From contig NZ_CP038157.1 of the NCBI RefSeq assembly GCF_007641235.1, forward strand, positions 2,046,001 to 2,110,000: a DNA stretch of 64,000 nucleotides. The letters run 5' to 3'. The translations under genes were made by a program, and so were the position numbers. The stretch is from Corynebacterium sanguinis. Lineage in GTDB: Bacteria > Actinomycetota > Actinomycetes > Mycobacteriales > Mycobacteriaceae. The notes under the pieces are model-generated. The model saw only the letters and a program-made list of their open reading frames with translations, had not been told where the DNA came from and searched no databases. Positions 19,414 to 28,251 of the stretch are shown in pieces. Positions within the stretch are counted from its first letter, which is position 1, and each line of letters opens with the position of its first letter.

Positions 19414-22115
19414 CTGGGCTGGTCGATGGCGTCGAGCTCGCCGGAGGGCCACACCACGTTCTTCGCCAGCGGGATCTGGTGCGAGGCCGACTCCAGGATG
19501 TGCATGAAGTAGCCGGCGGTATTCGGGATCGCGATGATATCGCTGGCCGAGACGCCCTGCGGGAAGCGGATCCTGCGGCGCAGGATCACCTCGTCCTCGA
19601 TGCAGTAGGCGCCGACCAGGAAGGCCTCGACCTCATCTGACGGCGGCGTGCGCTTGACCAGGATCGGGTCGACGAGGTAGTCGTCCGAGGTGGTGCGGCA
19701 CTGGGTGCGGTTCATGTGCACGCCGACCAGGGGCACGCCGTCGCTACGCGTTTTCACGAACGCGACTTGGGCGAGGATGAGCCCGCAGCCGTCGAGAAGC
19801 GAGCGCCCCGGCTCGAGGTGGAGCCTTAAGCCCCGCTCGCGCAGCTCGTCCGCAACGCCGCCGCCTAAGACCTCCTCGAGCCACGCGCCGCGGGTCGGGT
19901 GTTGGTGGTAGGGGTAGGTCGTGGTCAGCGGGTCCGCCTTCCAGGTGAACGGCTCGGCGTAACCGGCGCGCTGCGCCGCGATCGCGGCCTGGTAGTTCGC
20001 CCACTGCTCGGCGTCGTCGATGTAGCTCATGGGCACCCCGCCGCCGATGTCGATGAACTCGGGGGCGTGGCCTGCGGCGCGCAGGGAGTCGATAAGCCGC
20101 ATGCACTCGCGGATGGTTGCGGATCGATCCGCCGCCGCGTAACCGTGCAGGTGCGCGTGCACCCCGACGACGCGGACGTTGCGCTCGATCGTACTGAGGT
20201 GCTCGGCCCAGGCCGTGAGTCGCTCACCGAAGCGCGTCGGGGCCATGGTGGAGGGGTCCGGGGCGAGGCGCGGCGCGACGAGCGCGGTGTTCTCGCCGGC
20301 GAGAGCCACGACCCGGTCGTATTCGTCGCGGTTGTCCACAGAGATCACCGCGGAGCCCTCGATGGCCAGGCGCAGCAGATGGTCGGTCTTGATCGCGGCG
20401 GAGACGATGATGCGCTCACCGGCCACGCCGCGGCCGAGCACCTGGCGCAGCTCGTCATAGCTGGCCACGTCCACACCGTGGCCCGCGTCGCGCACCGCGT
20501 CGACGAAGACCAAGCCCTTGTTCGCCTTGCGCGCGAAGAACACTTTGACCTCTACCCCGCAGCGCTTGCCGGCCTCGACGAGCTCGTTGATGTTGGACTC
20601 CATCGGGCCGGGGTCGAGCACGTTGACTGGGCTGGCGTAGGTGTCCAGCAGGTCCTGGCAGGCCTCGGGGTTGGCGACCAGGTCGGCGGCCCAGTTTTCC
20701 GTTCGCGCGGTCAGCGGCGGGGCACCGTGGACGCGCCCGGGGTGCGCCATCGCGGCCGCGGAGACCCGGTCGGCCCACGCGGGGATGACCTCGTGCTTGT
20801 CGCGGCGCAGCGTGTCGTGGCCGAGGATCCAGCCCTCGTTCATCCGCCCGGCTGCGGCCAGGTGGGACTGGCCGTCGACCGTGCCGTCGCGCGCGACTTT
20901 CAGGCTCACGCCGTCGTAGGTGCCGGCGAGGCCCGCGGCCACGAGGTCGCCCACGAGCGTGCCCTCGACGACGCCCGGCGCGGCGGTGACCGAGTCGACC
21001 ATGACGCTGGCCCCGACCTCTTTCGCCAGCTCCGCGAGGTCCTCGTCGCCGCGGCTAAGGACGTCGGTACGCACGCGTCCGGCATCGATGGCGTCGACGA
21101 GATCGCGGGCCGTTTCGGGCGGAGGGCCGAACGCGACGCGCTCGAGAACACGGGTGAGCCGGTAGAAGCGCTGCCCGCCGAGCGTGTCGCGCCCGCCGAA
21201 GGAGGCGCGCTGGATGATCGCGGGGTAGAGCGCGCGCCAGACGTAGCCCACGGCCAGTGCCGCCGTCCACGGCCGCTCACCCGTGGCTGCGGCCAGCGAG
21301 GCGCGCAGCTCGGCCACCGCATCGCCGGTAAAATCCTCGCCCGCGATGACCACGCCCACGTCCCCGCTGCCGCCCTGGGCGTCGAGGACCACCCGCGCCG
21401 CCTCGGTGAGCACGGAGACAAACTCCTCGTAGGAGGCGCTGGTGGTGATCGCATCGCTGAAGCGGCCCAGGTCCGGTTCACACGCAGGATAGGCCTTGAC
21501 CTCCATGAACCGCCCCGAGCGGGTCACGGGGAAAAACGCCCGCGCCGGCGCGTAGCGCACAACGTCCATAAACGACAGCGCCGCCCCGCGCACCAGCACG
21601 ACGTCCTCGGGCGCAATCGCGTCGAGGTTGGTGTGGGGGTAGGCCGCGATCGCCCCAGCAACGGGTGTCGCCTCGGCGTGTCCGGTGCACAGCAGGACTT
21701 CGTCGAAAAGGGAGCCGTGCACCGCGAAGCGGTCGCCGACCGCGACGAGCTCGGTGACTTTGAGGTCACGCACCTCGACCGTGCACCCGCGCGGGACGTG
21801 CTGGACAAGCGCCTGCCACGACCGTGCCAGGAACCGCCCGACCTCGCGCCGCGGGGCGAACGGGTCGCTCGCGCCGCGCCACTCGTTGAAGGACCCGAGC
21901 CGCGTTTCAATCACATGGGCTGGGACGTTGAGCAGCCACTGCTGCGGCACCGTCGGCTGGAACGCCCCGATCCCGCTCGCCGAATCCAGCGGCCCGTCGT
22001 TGAACACAGTCAGATCGATGCGCGCGCCGCGCTGGCGGGCGTGCTCCATCAGCTCCTCGGCCGCCCACAGCCCGCGCGGGCCTGCGCCGATGATCGCTAC
22101 CTTCACTTTTGCCAC
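19410..22115 (-). CDS. Fusion of an FAD/NAD(P)-binding domain with a Y4yA-like PLP decarboxylase
   Basis: A 901-residue fusion. Residues 1 to about 460 form an FAD/NAD(P)-binding protein (dinucleotide motif AIIGAGPRGLWAAEEL at 7-22). Residues about 480-901 form a fold-III PLP decarboxylase of the ornithine/DAP/arginine class: the likely PLP lysine is K530 in ARKANKG, with a GGGVPMSY phosphate-binding loop and EPGRS near the C terminus. Rhizobial Y4yA-type proteins carry the decarboxylase part. The domains are continuous in one frame with no internal stop. An SbnA-like enzyme lies 1.6 kb away on the same strand, suggesting a shared amino-acid-derived metabolite pathway. Substrates are unknown. 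Confidence 0.8.
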   Translation of the reverse strand: MAKVKVAIIGAGPRGLWAAEELMEHARQRGARIDLTVFNDGPLDSASGIGAFQPTVPQQWLLNVPAHVIETRLGSFNEWRGASDPFAPRREVGRFLARSWQALVQHVPRGCTVEVRDLKVTELVAVGDRFAVHGSLFDEVLLCTGHAEATPVAGAIAAYPHTNLDAIAPEDVVLVRGAALSFMDVVRYAPARAFFPVTRSGRFMEVKAYPACEPDLGRFSDAITTSASYEEFVSVLTEAARVVLDAQGGSGDVGVVIAGEDFTGDAVAELRASLAAATGERPWTAALAVGYVWRALYPAIIQRASFGGRDTLGGQRFYRLTRVLERVAFGPPPETARDLVDAIDAGRVRTDVLSRGDEDLAELAKEVGASVMVDSVTAAPGVVEGTLVGDLVAAGLAGTYDGVSLKVARDGTVDGQSHLAAAGRMNEGWILGHDTLRRDKHEVIPAWADRVSAAAMAHPGRVHGAPPLTARTENWAADLVANPEACQDLLDTYASPVNVLDPGPMESNINELVEAGKRCGVEVKVFFARKANKGLVFVDAVRDAGHGVDVASYDELRQVLGRGVAGERIIVSAAIKTDHLLRLAIEGSAVISVDNRDEYDRVVALAGENTALVAPRLAPDPSTMAPTRFGERLTAWAEHLSTIERNVRVVGVHAHLHGYAAADRSATIRECMRLIDSLRAAGHAPEFIDIGGGVPMSYIDDAEQWANYQAAIAAQRAGYAEPFTWKADPLTTTYPYHQHPTRGAWLEEVLGGGVADELRERGLRLHLEPGRSLLDGCGLILAQVAFVKTRSDGVPLVGVHMNRTQCRTTSDDYLVDPILVKRTPPSDEVEAFLVGAYCIEDEVILRRRIRFPQGVSASDIIAIPNTAGYFMHILESASHQIPLAKNVVWPSGELDAIDQPS

Positions 22116-22290
22116 TACCGTCCTCGGTTGATGTTGTGCGTCGTCTCGCAGATAGCTTAGTCATACACTCTGGCGCATACCCGGTAAGTCGTGGTAGCGT
22201 CTGGACCTAGCTCATCCGCCGCGCCTGAAGGCGGCGTCGATGGGCAGCAAGATACTTTCGGGACACATCTACACGATTGGAGAGGACGAC

Positions 22291-22383
22291 ATGCGCGCAT
22301 ACCTGCAGCACCTGTCGCGATTTTACCTGCTCCAACAGCAGGCTGTGTCTCACGGCCCCGGCCTTGTGCGCGTAAAGAGTTAA
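22291..22383 (+). CDS. Possible 30-residue peptide upstream of rtcB
   Basis: ATG 22291 is preceded by GGAGAGGACGAC, a strong ribosome site, and opens 30 codons (MRAYLQHLSRF at the start, GLVRVKS at the end) to TAA 22381-22383. Leucine, glutamine and aromatic residues dominate. A strong hairpin with a T-run begins 14 nt after the stop. The set-up suits either a tiny independent gene or a leader peptide governing rtcB. No homologue is recognised. Confidence 0.45.
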   Translation: MRAYLQHLSRFYLLQQQAVSHGPGLVRVKS

Positions 22384-22396
22384 AAAACCACCGCGC

Positions 22397-22436
22397 CCGG
22401 CATCGTGAGACGCACACATCCACGGTGCCGGTTTTT
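22397..22436 (+). terminator. Rho-independent terminator or attenuator before rtcB
   Basis: CCGGCATCGTG (22397-22407) pairs with CACGGTGCCGG (22421-22431) through 11 positions including one G-U, followed directly by TTTTT. It stands between the 30-codon ORF and rtcB, so rtcB needs either read-through or its own promoter. Confidence 0.7.
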
Positions 22437-22518
22437 CATTCCCCCTTGTGGCGGCACTGTGGGTACGACGTACCCGAAGGTGCACCAGAATGTCACGCCA
22501 CGAGTGAAGGAGATTTCC

Positions 22519-23742
22519 ATGGCACGCAACAAGCGGGGCAGACCCAGTAGTAAAAACCGGTTCTCCTCGCGGCCCGTTAATACCAACCACCACGTCGAGG
22601 TTTTCGCCTCGCTTGTCGACGACAACGTCACCGAGCAGGCCAACCAGCTCGCCCGCCTGCCCTTTGTCCACCCGCACGTCGCGCTGATGCCAGACGCACA
22701 CTACGGCATGGGCTCCGCCGTCGGCACCGTCTTCGGCACCATCGGGGCCGTGATTCCGGCTGCCGTCGGCGTCGACATCGGCTGCGGCATGATCGGCGTG
22801 CGCACCGGATTCACCGCCACCGACCTGGCTGGAGGCGATCTCACCCGCCTACGCGACGCGATCGAGGCGGCGATCCCGCTGTCCCCCGGCAACTACAACG
22901 AATGGATCCTCGGCGGCAGCGCCGAGGCACGCACCCGGGAGCTCGCCGAGCTGGCCGAAGACACAGGCGTTGACTTGTCGCACTCCCCGAAGTGGCGCCA
23001 GCAGCTCGGCTCGCTCGGCGGCGGCAACCACTTTATCGAGCTGTGCCTCGACGAGGAGGACCGAGTGTGGATGTTCCTGCATTCCGGCTCGCGCGGGGTG
23101 GGCAACAAGATTGCTCAGAAGCACATCGCCACGGCCCAGGAGCAGTGCGATAAGCACTGGGTACTGCTGGAGAACCGCGACCTTGCGTACCTCGTGGAGG
23201 ACACGGCCGAGTTCGACTCCTACATCGCCGATCTCGCCTGGGCGCAGCGCTTCGCATGGCTCAACCGCGAGGAGATGATGGACCGCTTCGCTCGTGTGCT
23301 GGGAGAGTTCGTCGGTGCCGAGGTGGCAGAGGCCGAGCGGATCAACTGCCACCACAACTACACCCAGGTGGAGGAGCACTACGGGCAGAAGGTGTGGTTG
23401 ACCCGCAAGGGCGCGATCCGCGCCGACGAGGGCGTCAAGGCGCTCATCCCTGGCTCGATGGGAACCTCGAGCTACGTTGTGTCGGGCAAAGGCTTCGCCC
23501 CGGCGCTGCGCTCGGCACCGCACGGCGCGGGCCGACGCTTCTCGCGAACCGAGGCCCGCAAACGGTTCACCGCCGCGGACCTGGACGAGCGCATGGGCGG
23601 GATTGTCTACCGCCCCGGCGACGCGTGGGTGGATGAGATCCCGGATGCCTACAAGGACATCGACCAGGTTATGGTGGACGCGGAGAAGCTGGTCAGCGTC
23701 GAGCACAAGCTGCGCCAGATCCTCAACGTCAAGGGCACCTAG
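22519..23742 (+). CDS. rtcB: RNA-splicing ligase RtcB
   Basis: GTP-dependent ligase that seals 2',3'-cyclic phosphate RNA ends to 5'-OH ends. The 407-residue product starts at ATG 22519 behind a GAAGGAG site. Metal and guanylylation motifs are intact: DIGCGM, GGGNHF, the SGSRGVGN stretch and the HGAGR segment carrying the histidine-guanylate region. It stands alone, with no archease or RtcR regulator nearby. Its TAG stop lies inside a CTAG that also ends the convergent SbnA-like gene. Confidence 0.93.
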   Translation: MARNKRGRPSSKNRFSSRPVNTNHHVEVFASLVDDNVTEQANQLARLPFVHPHVALMPDAHYGMGSAVGTVFGTIGAVIPAAVGVDIGCGMIGVRTGFTATDLAGGDLTRLRDAIEAAIPLSPGNYNEWILGGSAEARTRELAELAEDTGVDLSHSPKWRQQLGSLGGGNHFIELCLDEEDRVWMFLHSGSRGVGNKIAQKHIATAQEQCDKHWVLLENRDLAYLVEDTAEFDSYIADLAWAQRFAWLNREEMMDRFARVLGEFVGAEVAEAERINCHHNYTQVEEHYGQKVWLTRKGAIRADEGVKALIPGSMGTSSYVVSGKGFAPALRSAPHGAGRRFSRTEARKRFTAADLDERMGGIVYRPGDAWVDEIPDAYKDIDQVMVDAEKLVSVEHKLRQILNVKGT

Positions 23743-24698
23743 TGGTCAGTGACGTTTTCCGCGACCCACTCGTCGTTGTAGATGGTGTCCAAGTAGGCGC
23801 GGCCGTCGTCGTGGAAAATGGCGACGATCTCGGCTCCCGGATTGTCACGCGCGAGCTTATCGACGCCCCACGCCACCGCCCCGCCCGACGCTCCGGGCAA
23901 AAACCCGGTGGCGTGTGCCGTTGTTCGCGCGGCGTTCACCGCATCGCGGGCATGTACTCGGATCACCTCATCGGGCTCGTTGAGCGTGGAGAGTTCGGTG
24001 ACCACTCCCGCGCCGTAGCCGGGCAGGACGCGAGCTCCGCGAGCGCCGTCAAAAAGCACAGAGCCCTGCGCATCGATCGCCACGACGCGGGTGGGTAGCT
24101 TGTGCTTGGCAACGTAGCGCAGGCAGCCGCCGACCGTGCCCGTGGTGCTCACCGCGACGGCGAGGATGTCGGGGGCGTGGCCGAGCTGCTCGACGATCTC
24201 GCGCATCGTTCCTTCCTCGTGGGCGCTGAACGCGGCCCGGTTGGAATACTGGTCGAGGTTGATCGCACCGAGCTCATCGACGAGCGCGGCCACGAGCGCG
24301 CGCCTGGCCACGAGCCAGTCCCCCGTTTCCAAGTCGGGCCGCTCAACCTCGTGGATCGTGGCACCGAGGGCGCGGATGTGCGCCAGCGTTGAGGCGTTGG
24401 TGCGCCTGTCGACCACGCAGTGGAACTCCCATCCGCCGAGCACCGCTTCGCGGGCGAGGGCGACCCCGAGGTTGCCGGAGCTTGATTCGACGACCACGCT
24501 GTCTTTCGTGAGCACGCCGCGGCGCTGCGCGTCACGAACGAGGGCGCGCGCGGTGCGGTCCTTCGCGCTGCCGCCGGGGTTGAACGACTCGAGTTTGCCC
24601 CACAGCGGCCCGGCCCCAGGCGGTCGCAGTTGATCGAGGGCCACGAGCGGGGTATTTCCGATGGCGGAAAGCACGCCGGGCAGGGGTTCTAATGACAT
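23739..24698 (-). CDS. SbnA-like PLP-dependent enzyme (cysteine synthase fold)
   Basis: A 319-residue fold-II PLP enzyme. The cofactor lysine is K46 in NPGGSAKDRT, and ESSSGNLGVAL is the substrate-loop form seen in SbnA-type enzymes. SbnA couples O-phosphoserine with glutamate on the way to 2,3-diaminopropionate for siderophores; a true O-acetylserine sulfhydrylase is a less likely alternative. The nearby fusion enzyme contains a PLP decarboxylase, and SbnH in staphyloferrin B synthesis is also one, so a related pathway is plausible. No siderophore synthetase is seen in the window. Confidence 0.75.
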   Translation of the reverse strand: MSLEPLPGVLSAIGNTPLVALDQLRPPGAGPLWGKLESFNPGGSAKDRTARALVRDAQRRGVLTKDSVVVESSSGNLGVALAREAVLGGWEFHCVVDRRTNASTLAHIRALGATIHEVERPDLETGDWLVARRALVAALVDELGAINLDQYSNRAAFSAHEEGTMREIVEQLGHAPDILAVAVSTTGTVGGCLRYVAKHKLPTRVVAIDAQGSVLFDGARGARVLPGYGAGVVTELSTLNEPDEVIRVHARDAVNAARTTAHATGFLPGASGGAVAWGVDKLARDNPGAEIVAIFHDDGRAYLDTIYNDEWVAENVTDH

Positions 24699-24749
24699 AA
24701 TTACAACCTTATGCGTTTTCCGGTTGCGGCGAGCGCACGGCGCGTAACT

Positions 24750-25568
24750 TTACTCGCTAATGGTGAGGAAGTCTCCCGTAAAGATGTCGGAGGAGATGTA
24801 GTAGGTCTCCATCGTCCCATCGAGCATGACCAGGTTCTCCGACAGGGCATCGGGCGTTCCCGCGCCGACCTGCTTGAGCTTCTGCGCGAGCTCCTCGCCG
24901 ACCATATCCGCGTTGAGCTCAATCGGCACCGGCAGGGCAATGCCGGCGATCTGAGGAGTCACCTTCATCGATTGCACGAAAATGTGGAAGTTGCCTGTCA
25001 GGGTGGTCGTCACCCCCGGCCCGGAGCGCTGCCACTGGTCCGGGGTGCCCTCGAAGCTGCTCGGGAAGCGCACGCGCAGGTTGTCCAGCACGACCTTGTC
25101 CGCGTCGATCCGGATCGCCGCGCGCGGGCCCTGCGCGGTGTCGATGGTGACGTAGGACAGTTTTACGTTGCCCGTCAGGGCCGTCGAGTCCGACTGGACC
25201 GTATAGGTCGTGCCCGAGGGCAAACCCATCCCCTCCACCGGGGCGGGCGGTTCGAAGTCCAGCCCGGGAATCTCCGGCAGCGCGAGCGGGACGCTGGACA
25301 GCTGCGGCGGCATGGGGATGCCCTCGAAGCCGGGGACCTGCTGCGGCTGCGCCGACAGTGGAGAGGGCAGCGGCTCTGGCAGCTCCGGCGGTAGAGGTGG
25401 CTGCGGGGCGTTGCCCTGCTGCAGCGGGGCGAGCAGCTGGTCAATGGCGGGGATCTGCGCCACCGTGACCGTCGGCGCGGCGGCGCACACTGCGGTTGCG
25501 GTGAGCGTCGTAAAGCCAACGCTCAGTGCTATTCGACGCCCACGGGGCGTCTTGAGTCGCGGTGCCAT
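24750..25568 (-). CDS. Secreted proline-rich protein of unknown function
   Basis: A 272-residue exported protein: basic N terminus (MAPRLKTPRGRR), hydrophobic segment to about residue 37 with an AAAPTVTVA cleavage region, then a proline-rich stretch at about 55-115 and a folded C-terminal domain of roughly 155 residues. That domain faintly recalls the DUF6230 protein two genes upstream (both contain long beta-rich repeats with a GN or LTG pattern). It overlaps DUF6114 by 1 nt as TAATG and is last in a three-gene operon. Function unknown. Confidence 0.65.
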   Translation of the reverse strand: MAPRLKTPRGRRIALSVGFTTLTATAVCAAAPTVTVAQIPAIDQLLAPLQQGNAPQPPLPPELPEPLPSPLSAQPQQVPGFEGIPMPPQLSSVPLALPEIPGLDFEPPAPVEGMGLPSGTTYTVQSDSTALTGNVKLSYVTIDTAQGPRAAIRIDADKVVLDNLRVRFPSSFEGTPDQWQRSGPGVTTTLTGNFHIFVQSMKVTPQIAGIALPVPIELNADMVGEELAQKLKQVGAGTPDALSENLVMLDGTMETYYISSDIFTGDFLTISE

Positions 25569-26119
25569 TATCCTTCCTTCGCTGCTTCGGCGCGCCGGCG
25601 CCGACGTGAGCGCCGCGCAGGCTTAACGCCGGGCACCCACGACAGGGCCAGCGCCCCACCGATGAGCGCGAGCAGGGCGCCGACGATGAAGCCTCCGAAG
25701 TTCGAGGTGGGGATGGCCACGACCGCGAGGATGATCGCGGCGACGCCGGCGAGTAGCCTGCCTTCGGGCTGGAACCACGTCATCAGGCCGCAGCACATCA
25801 GCAGCACGCCGATGAGCAGGGTGGACACCCCGGACATTGTGGCGATCTGGACCTGGATGTTGGAGACCTCGAACGACATATACGCCGGGGTGAGGATGAC
25901 GACACCCGCCAGGAACATCAGCAGCCCGCCTGCAAAGGGGCGTTTCGACGTCCACGCGGAGAAGCGTTCCGTAAACGTCGGGCGTGCGGGGTCGGCGGCG
26001 ATGTCCTCAGGCTCGACCTCGGACGCGACTGGCACTATCGCCGTGTCGACGTCGTCCTCGAAGAAGAAGTCATCGTCTCTGTCGGCGCTGACCCCGGGTA
26101 CCCATTTAACACTGCCCAC
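25568..26119 (-). CDS. DUF6114 membrane protein
   Basis: A 183-residue protein: an acidic N terminus (EDDVD), about four hydrophobic segments between residues 60 and 165, and a strongly basic C-terminal tail (RRSRRRRR). This matches DUF6114, a family commonly encoded next to DUF6230 in actinobacteria. The start is GTG 26119, which overlaps the DUF6230 gene by 14 nt; no better start is in frame. Probably an inner-membrane partner of the two exported proteins. Confidence 0.75.
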   Translation of the reverse strand: MGSVKWVPGVSADRDDDFFFEDDVDTAIVPVASEVEPEDIAADPARPTFTERFSAWTSKRPFAGGLLMFLAGVVILTPAYMSFEVSNIQVQIATMSGVSTLLIGVLLMCCGLMTWFQPEGRLLAGVAAIILAVVAIPTSNFGGFIVGALLALIGGALALSWVPGVKPARRSRRRRRAEAAKEG

Positions 26120-26675
26120 CGTCAGCCTCCTCCACCGTGATCTTTCCGCCGCGCGCTGTCAGGCTGTCGGCGGAGATCGACGAGGCGTAAATTGTTTGGT
26201 CGGTTGCGTTCAGGCCCGCGGCGTTCAGCCCGAAAGAGCCAGGCAGGGCACGATCGTTGAGCTGTGTTGCGTCGATGCCGATGTGCGGGTTGATCATTGT
26301 CATCGAGCCGGAGAGCTCCTTGGCGCCGATGACCAGGTTGGTCGCGGTGGTGCCCTCACCGGGCACGAGCATCTGGAATTTCTTGGCTCCCATGCCCGGT
26401 AGCTGGATGGGCGCGGACATGCACAGATCCGAAATGACGGCGTCCCTAAAGTGCAGGCGAGACACGCCAACGTTGCCGTTTTCCATGGCCTCGGTGTCGA
26501 CGAAGAGGTCGAAATCCTTGCCCTTGATCTCGCCGACTTTCTGGGTGAAGATCACGTTCGACAGCGCAAGGTTCGCGGACATGCCCGTCTGCGCCATAAC
26601 CGTGGTTTCAGCCCCGACGGCGAGCAGACCCGCTGCCAGGATGGCGGCGAACCGCCCCTTCTTGATGTACCCCAT
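26106..26675 (-). CDS. DUF6230 exported protein
   Basis: A 189-residue protein with a signal-like N terminus (MGYIKKGRFAAILAAGLLAVGAE, shown here only as residues 1-20 plus the cleavage region near TTVMAQ) and a beta-rich body. It resembles DUF6230, an actinobacterial family of unknown role usually beside DUF6114. The start was set at the second of two adjacent ATGs because the GAAGG site is better spaced from it. It heads the operon with DUF6114 and the proline-rich secreted protein. About 250 bp of AT-rich upstream DNA separate it from the divergent phosphoesterase. Confidence 0.72.
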   Translation of the reverse strand: MGYIKKGRFAAILAAGLLAVGAETTVMAQTGMSANLALSNVIFTQKVGEIKGKDFDLFVDTEAMENGNVGVSRLHFRDAVISDLCMSAPIQLPGMGAKKFQMLVPGEGTTATNLVIGAKELSGSMTMINPHIGIDATQLNDRALPGSFGLNAAGLNATDQTIYASSISADSLTARGGKITVEEADGGQC

Positions 26676-26926
26676 CATTGTCCTTCCCGGTAAGAAAATA
26701 CAGAAGTAATTTAGCTCACAGAAACTAGTGATGCTTGCGTGTACCATACAACGCGCTCGCCTTCCTAGGGGCCGATTTGAGAACGATTCACGAAAAAATT
26801 TTGTGAAAAAGCAGCTTTTACCGTTTCGTTAACGCACGGGTAAACCGAAGTTCATAACGCTGCTCTATTGTGTCGCAGGGTCAAAGTCGCCCCACACGTC
26901 TCCCGGAGAAGGAACCCCGAACTCTC
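26676..26926. promoter_or_regulatory. Divergent intergenic region
   Basis: About 250 bp between the DUF6230 gene and the phosphoesterase. It is markedly more AT-rich than its surroundings in the middle (26775-26835 has several A and T runs) and must carry promoters for both directions. No operator repeat or RNA gene was recognised. Confidence 0.4.
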
Positions 26927-28228
26927 ATGGCCGATCAGACACCTCCCGCCCTGTCCCTTACGCGCCGCTCACTGCTCTTCGGCGCGGCCACCGCAGCAGC
27001 CGCCGCCTCGCTTCCAGCAACGTCGCGCGCCGCCGCTCAGGCCCAGCGCGCCGCGGACTCGCCCATGCCCTTGCGTTTCGACGCCTCCGGTCGCTTCAAG
27101 ATCATCCAGTTCAACGACACCCAGGACAACCACCTCACCGACCACCGCACCATCGAGTTCATGGAGCGCGTCCTCGACGCCGAAAAGCCCGGCTTCGCGC
27201 TGATCAACGGCGACGTCATCGATGGCGGCCCGACCACCCCGGAGCAGGTCTACCAGGCAGTCAACAACGTGGTCCTGCCCATGGAGTCCCGCGCGATCCC
27301 GTGGGCGATCACCTTCGGCAACCACGACGAGGACTCCATCGAGGAGCACGGCACCGGGGTCACCGAAGCCCACATCGCCGAGTTCGTTCGTACCTACAAG
27401 TACAACCTCAACCCGCCGGCGGGTGATCGCCCCTTCGGCCACTCGGACGCCCACCTGCTCATCGCCTCCGCCCACGACGCGGCCCGAGCCTCCTACTCCG
27501 TGTGGCTGGTGGATTCCGGCAACTACATGCCGGAGGACTTCCAGGAAGCAGCCGGCGAGGACGTGCCGCACTACGACTACATCCGCCCCGCCCAGATCGA
27601 CTGGTACCTCGGGCGCTCCCGCGCCGCCGAGGCGCGCTTCGGTGCACCCGTGCCGGGCCTGATGTTCTTCCACATCCCCACCTACGAGCACCGCGACATG
27701 TGGTTCGGCGGGACCGCGAAGACCTCCGGCATCGACCACAACGCCGCTGCCCGCAAGCACAACATCGACGGGGTCAAGCACGAGGACGTCTACTACGGCG
27801 CATTCAACTCCGGCATCCACGCCGCCGTGCGCGACCGCGGCGACGTCCAGGGCATCTACTGCGGCCACGACCACATCAACAGCTTCTACGGTGACTACTA
27901 CGGCGTGGAGCTCGGCTACTGCCCCGGCACCGGCTTCGCACCCTACGGGCTTCGCGACGGCACCCGCGACCAGCACACCCTGCGCGGCGCACGCGTGTTC
28001 GAGCTCAACGAAAACACCGAGCGCGTCTACGAGTCGACCCGCCTTATCTTCGCCAAGGACCTCGGTGCGGACATGGCGCCGGCGAAGCAGCCTATCGACG
28101 CCCCCGCGCCGCTGCCCGACTACGTCACCCTGCCGAGCGCGACGCCGACGCCTGTACCGGCTGAAGGGTCCTCGCTGAGCAGTAACGCCCTGAGCAGCCT
28201 GAGTTTGGGGAAGGTGGGGCGTCGATAA
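26927..28228 (+). CDS. Tat-exported metallophosphoesterase
   Basis: A 433-residue calcineurin-like phosphoesterase. Residues 12-17 (TRRSLL) with the following alanine-rich stretch form a twin-arginine signal, so it acts outside the membrane. Metal ligands are visible in FNDTQDNH, INGDVIDGG, FGNHDED, FFHIP and the C-terminal GHDH. This set fits the family but does not fix the substrate; a phosphatase or phosphodiesterase is likely. ATG 26927 was chosen; earlier in-frame starts lie before the signal region. Confidence 0.85.
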   Translation: MADQTPPALSLTRRSLLFGAATAAAAASLPATSRAAAQAQRAADSPMPLRFDASGRFKIIQFNDTQDNHLTDHRTIEFMERVLDAEKPGFALINGDVIDGGPTTPEQVYQAVNNVVLPMESRAIPWAITFGNHDEDSIEEHGTGVTEAHIAEFVRTYKYNLNPPAGDRPFGHSDAHLLIASAHDAARASYSVWLVDSGNYMPEDFQEAAGEDVPHYDYIRPAQIDWYLGRSRAAEARFGAPVPGLMFFHIPTYEHRDMWFGGTAKTSGIDHNAAARKHNIDGVKHEDVYYGAFNSGIHAAVRDRGDVQGIYCGHDHINSFYGDYYGVELGYCPGTGFAPYGLRDGTRDQHTLRGARVFELNENTERVYESTRLIFAKDLGADMAPAKQPIDAPAPLPDYVTLPSATPTPVPAEGSSLSSNALSSLSLGKVGRR

Positions 28229-28251
28229 GCACGCGCATAAACTAGAGTGGC

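Noticed and set aside
19899..22160. A 753-codon open frame opposite the fusion enzyme
   Set aside because: Same reason: low-complexity His/Arg/Asp-rich translation opposite a gene with recognisable cofactor motifs.
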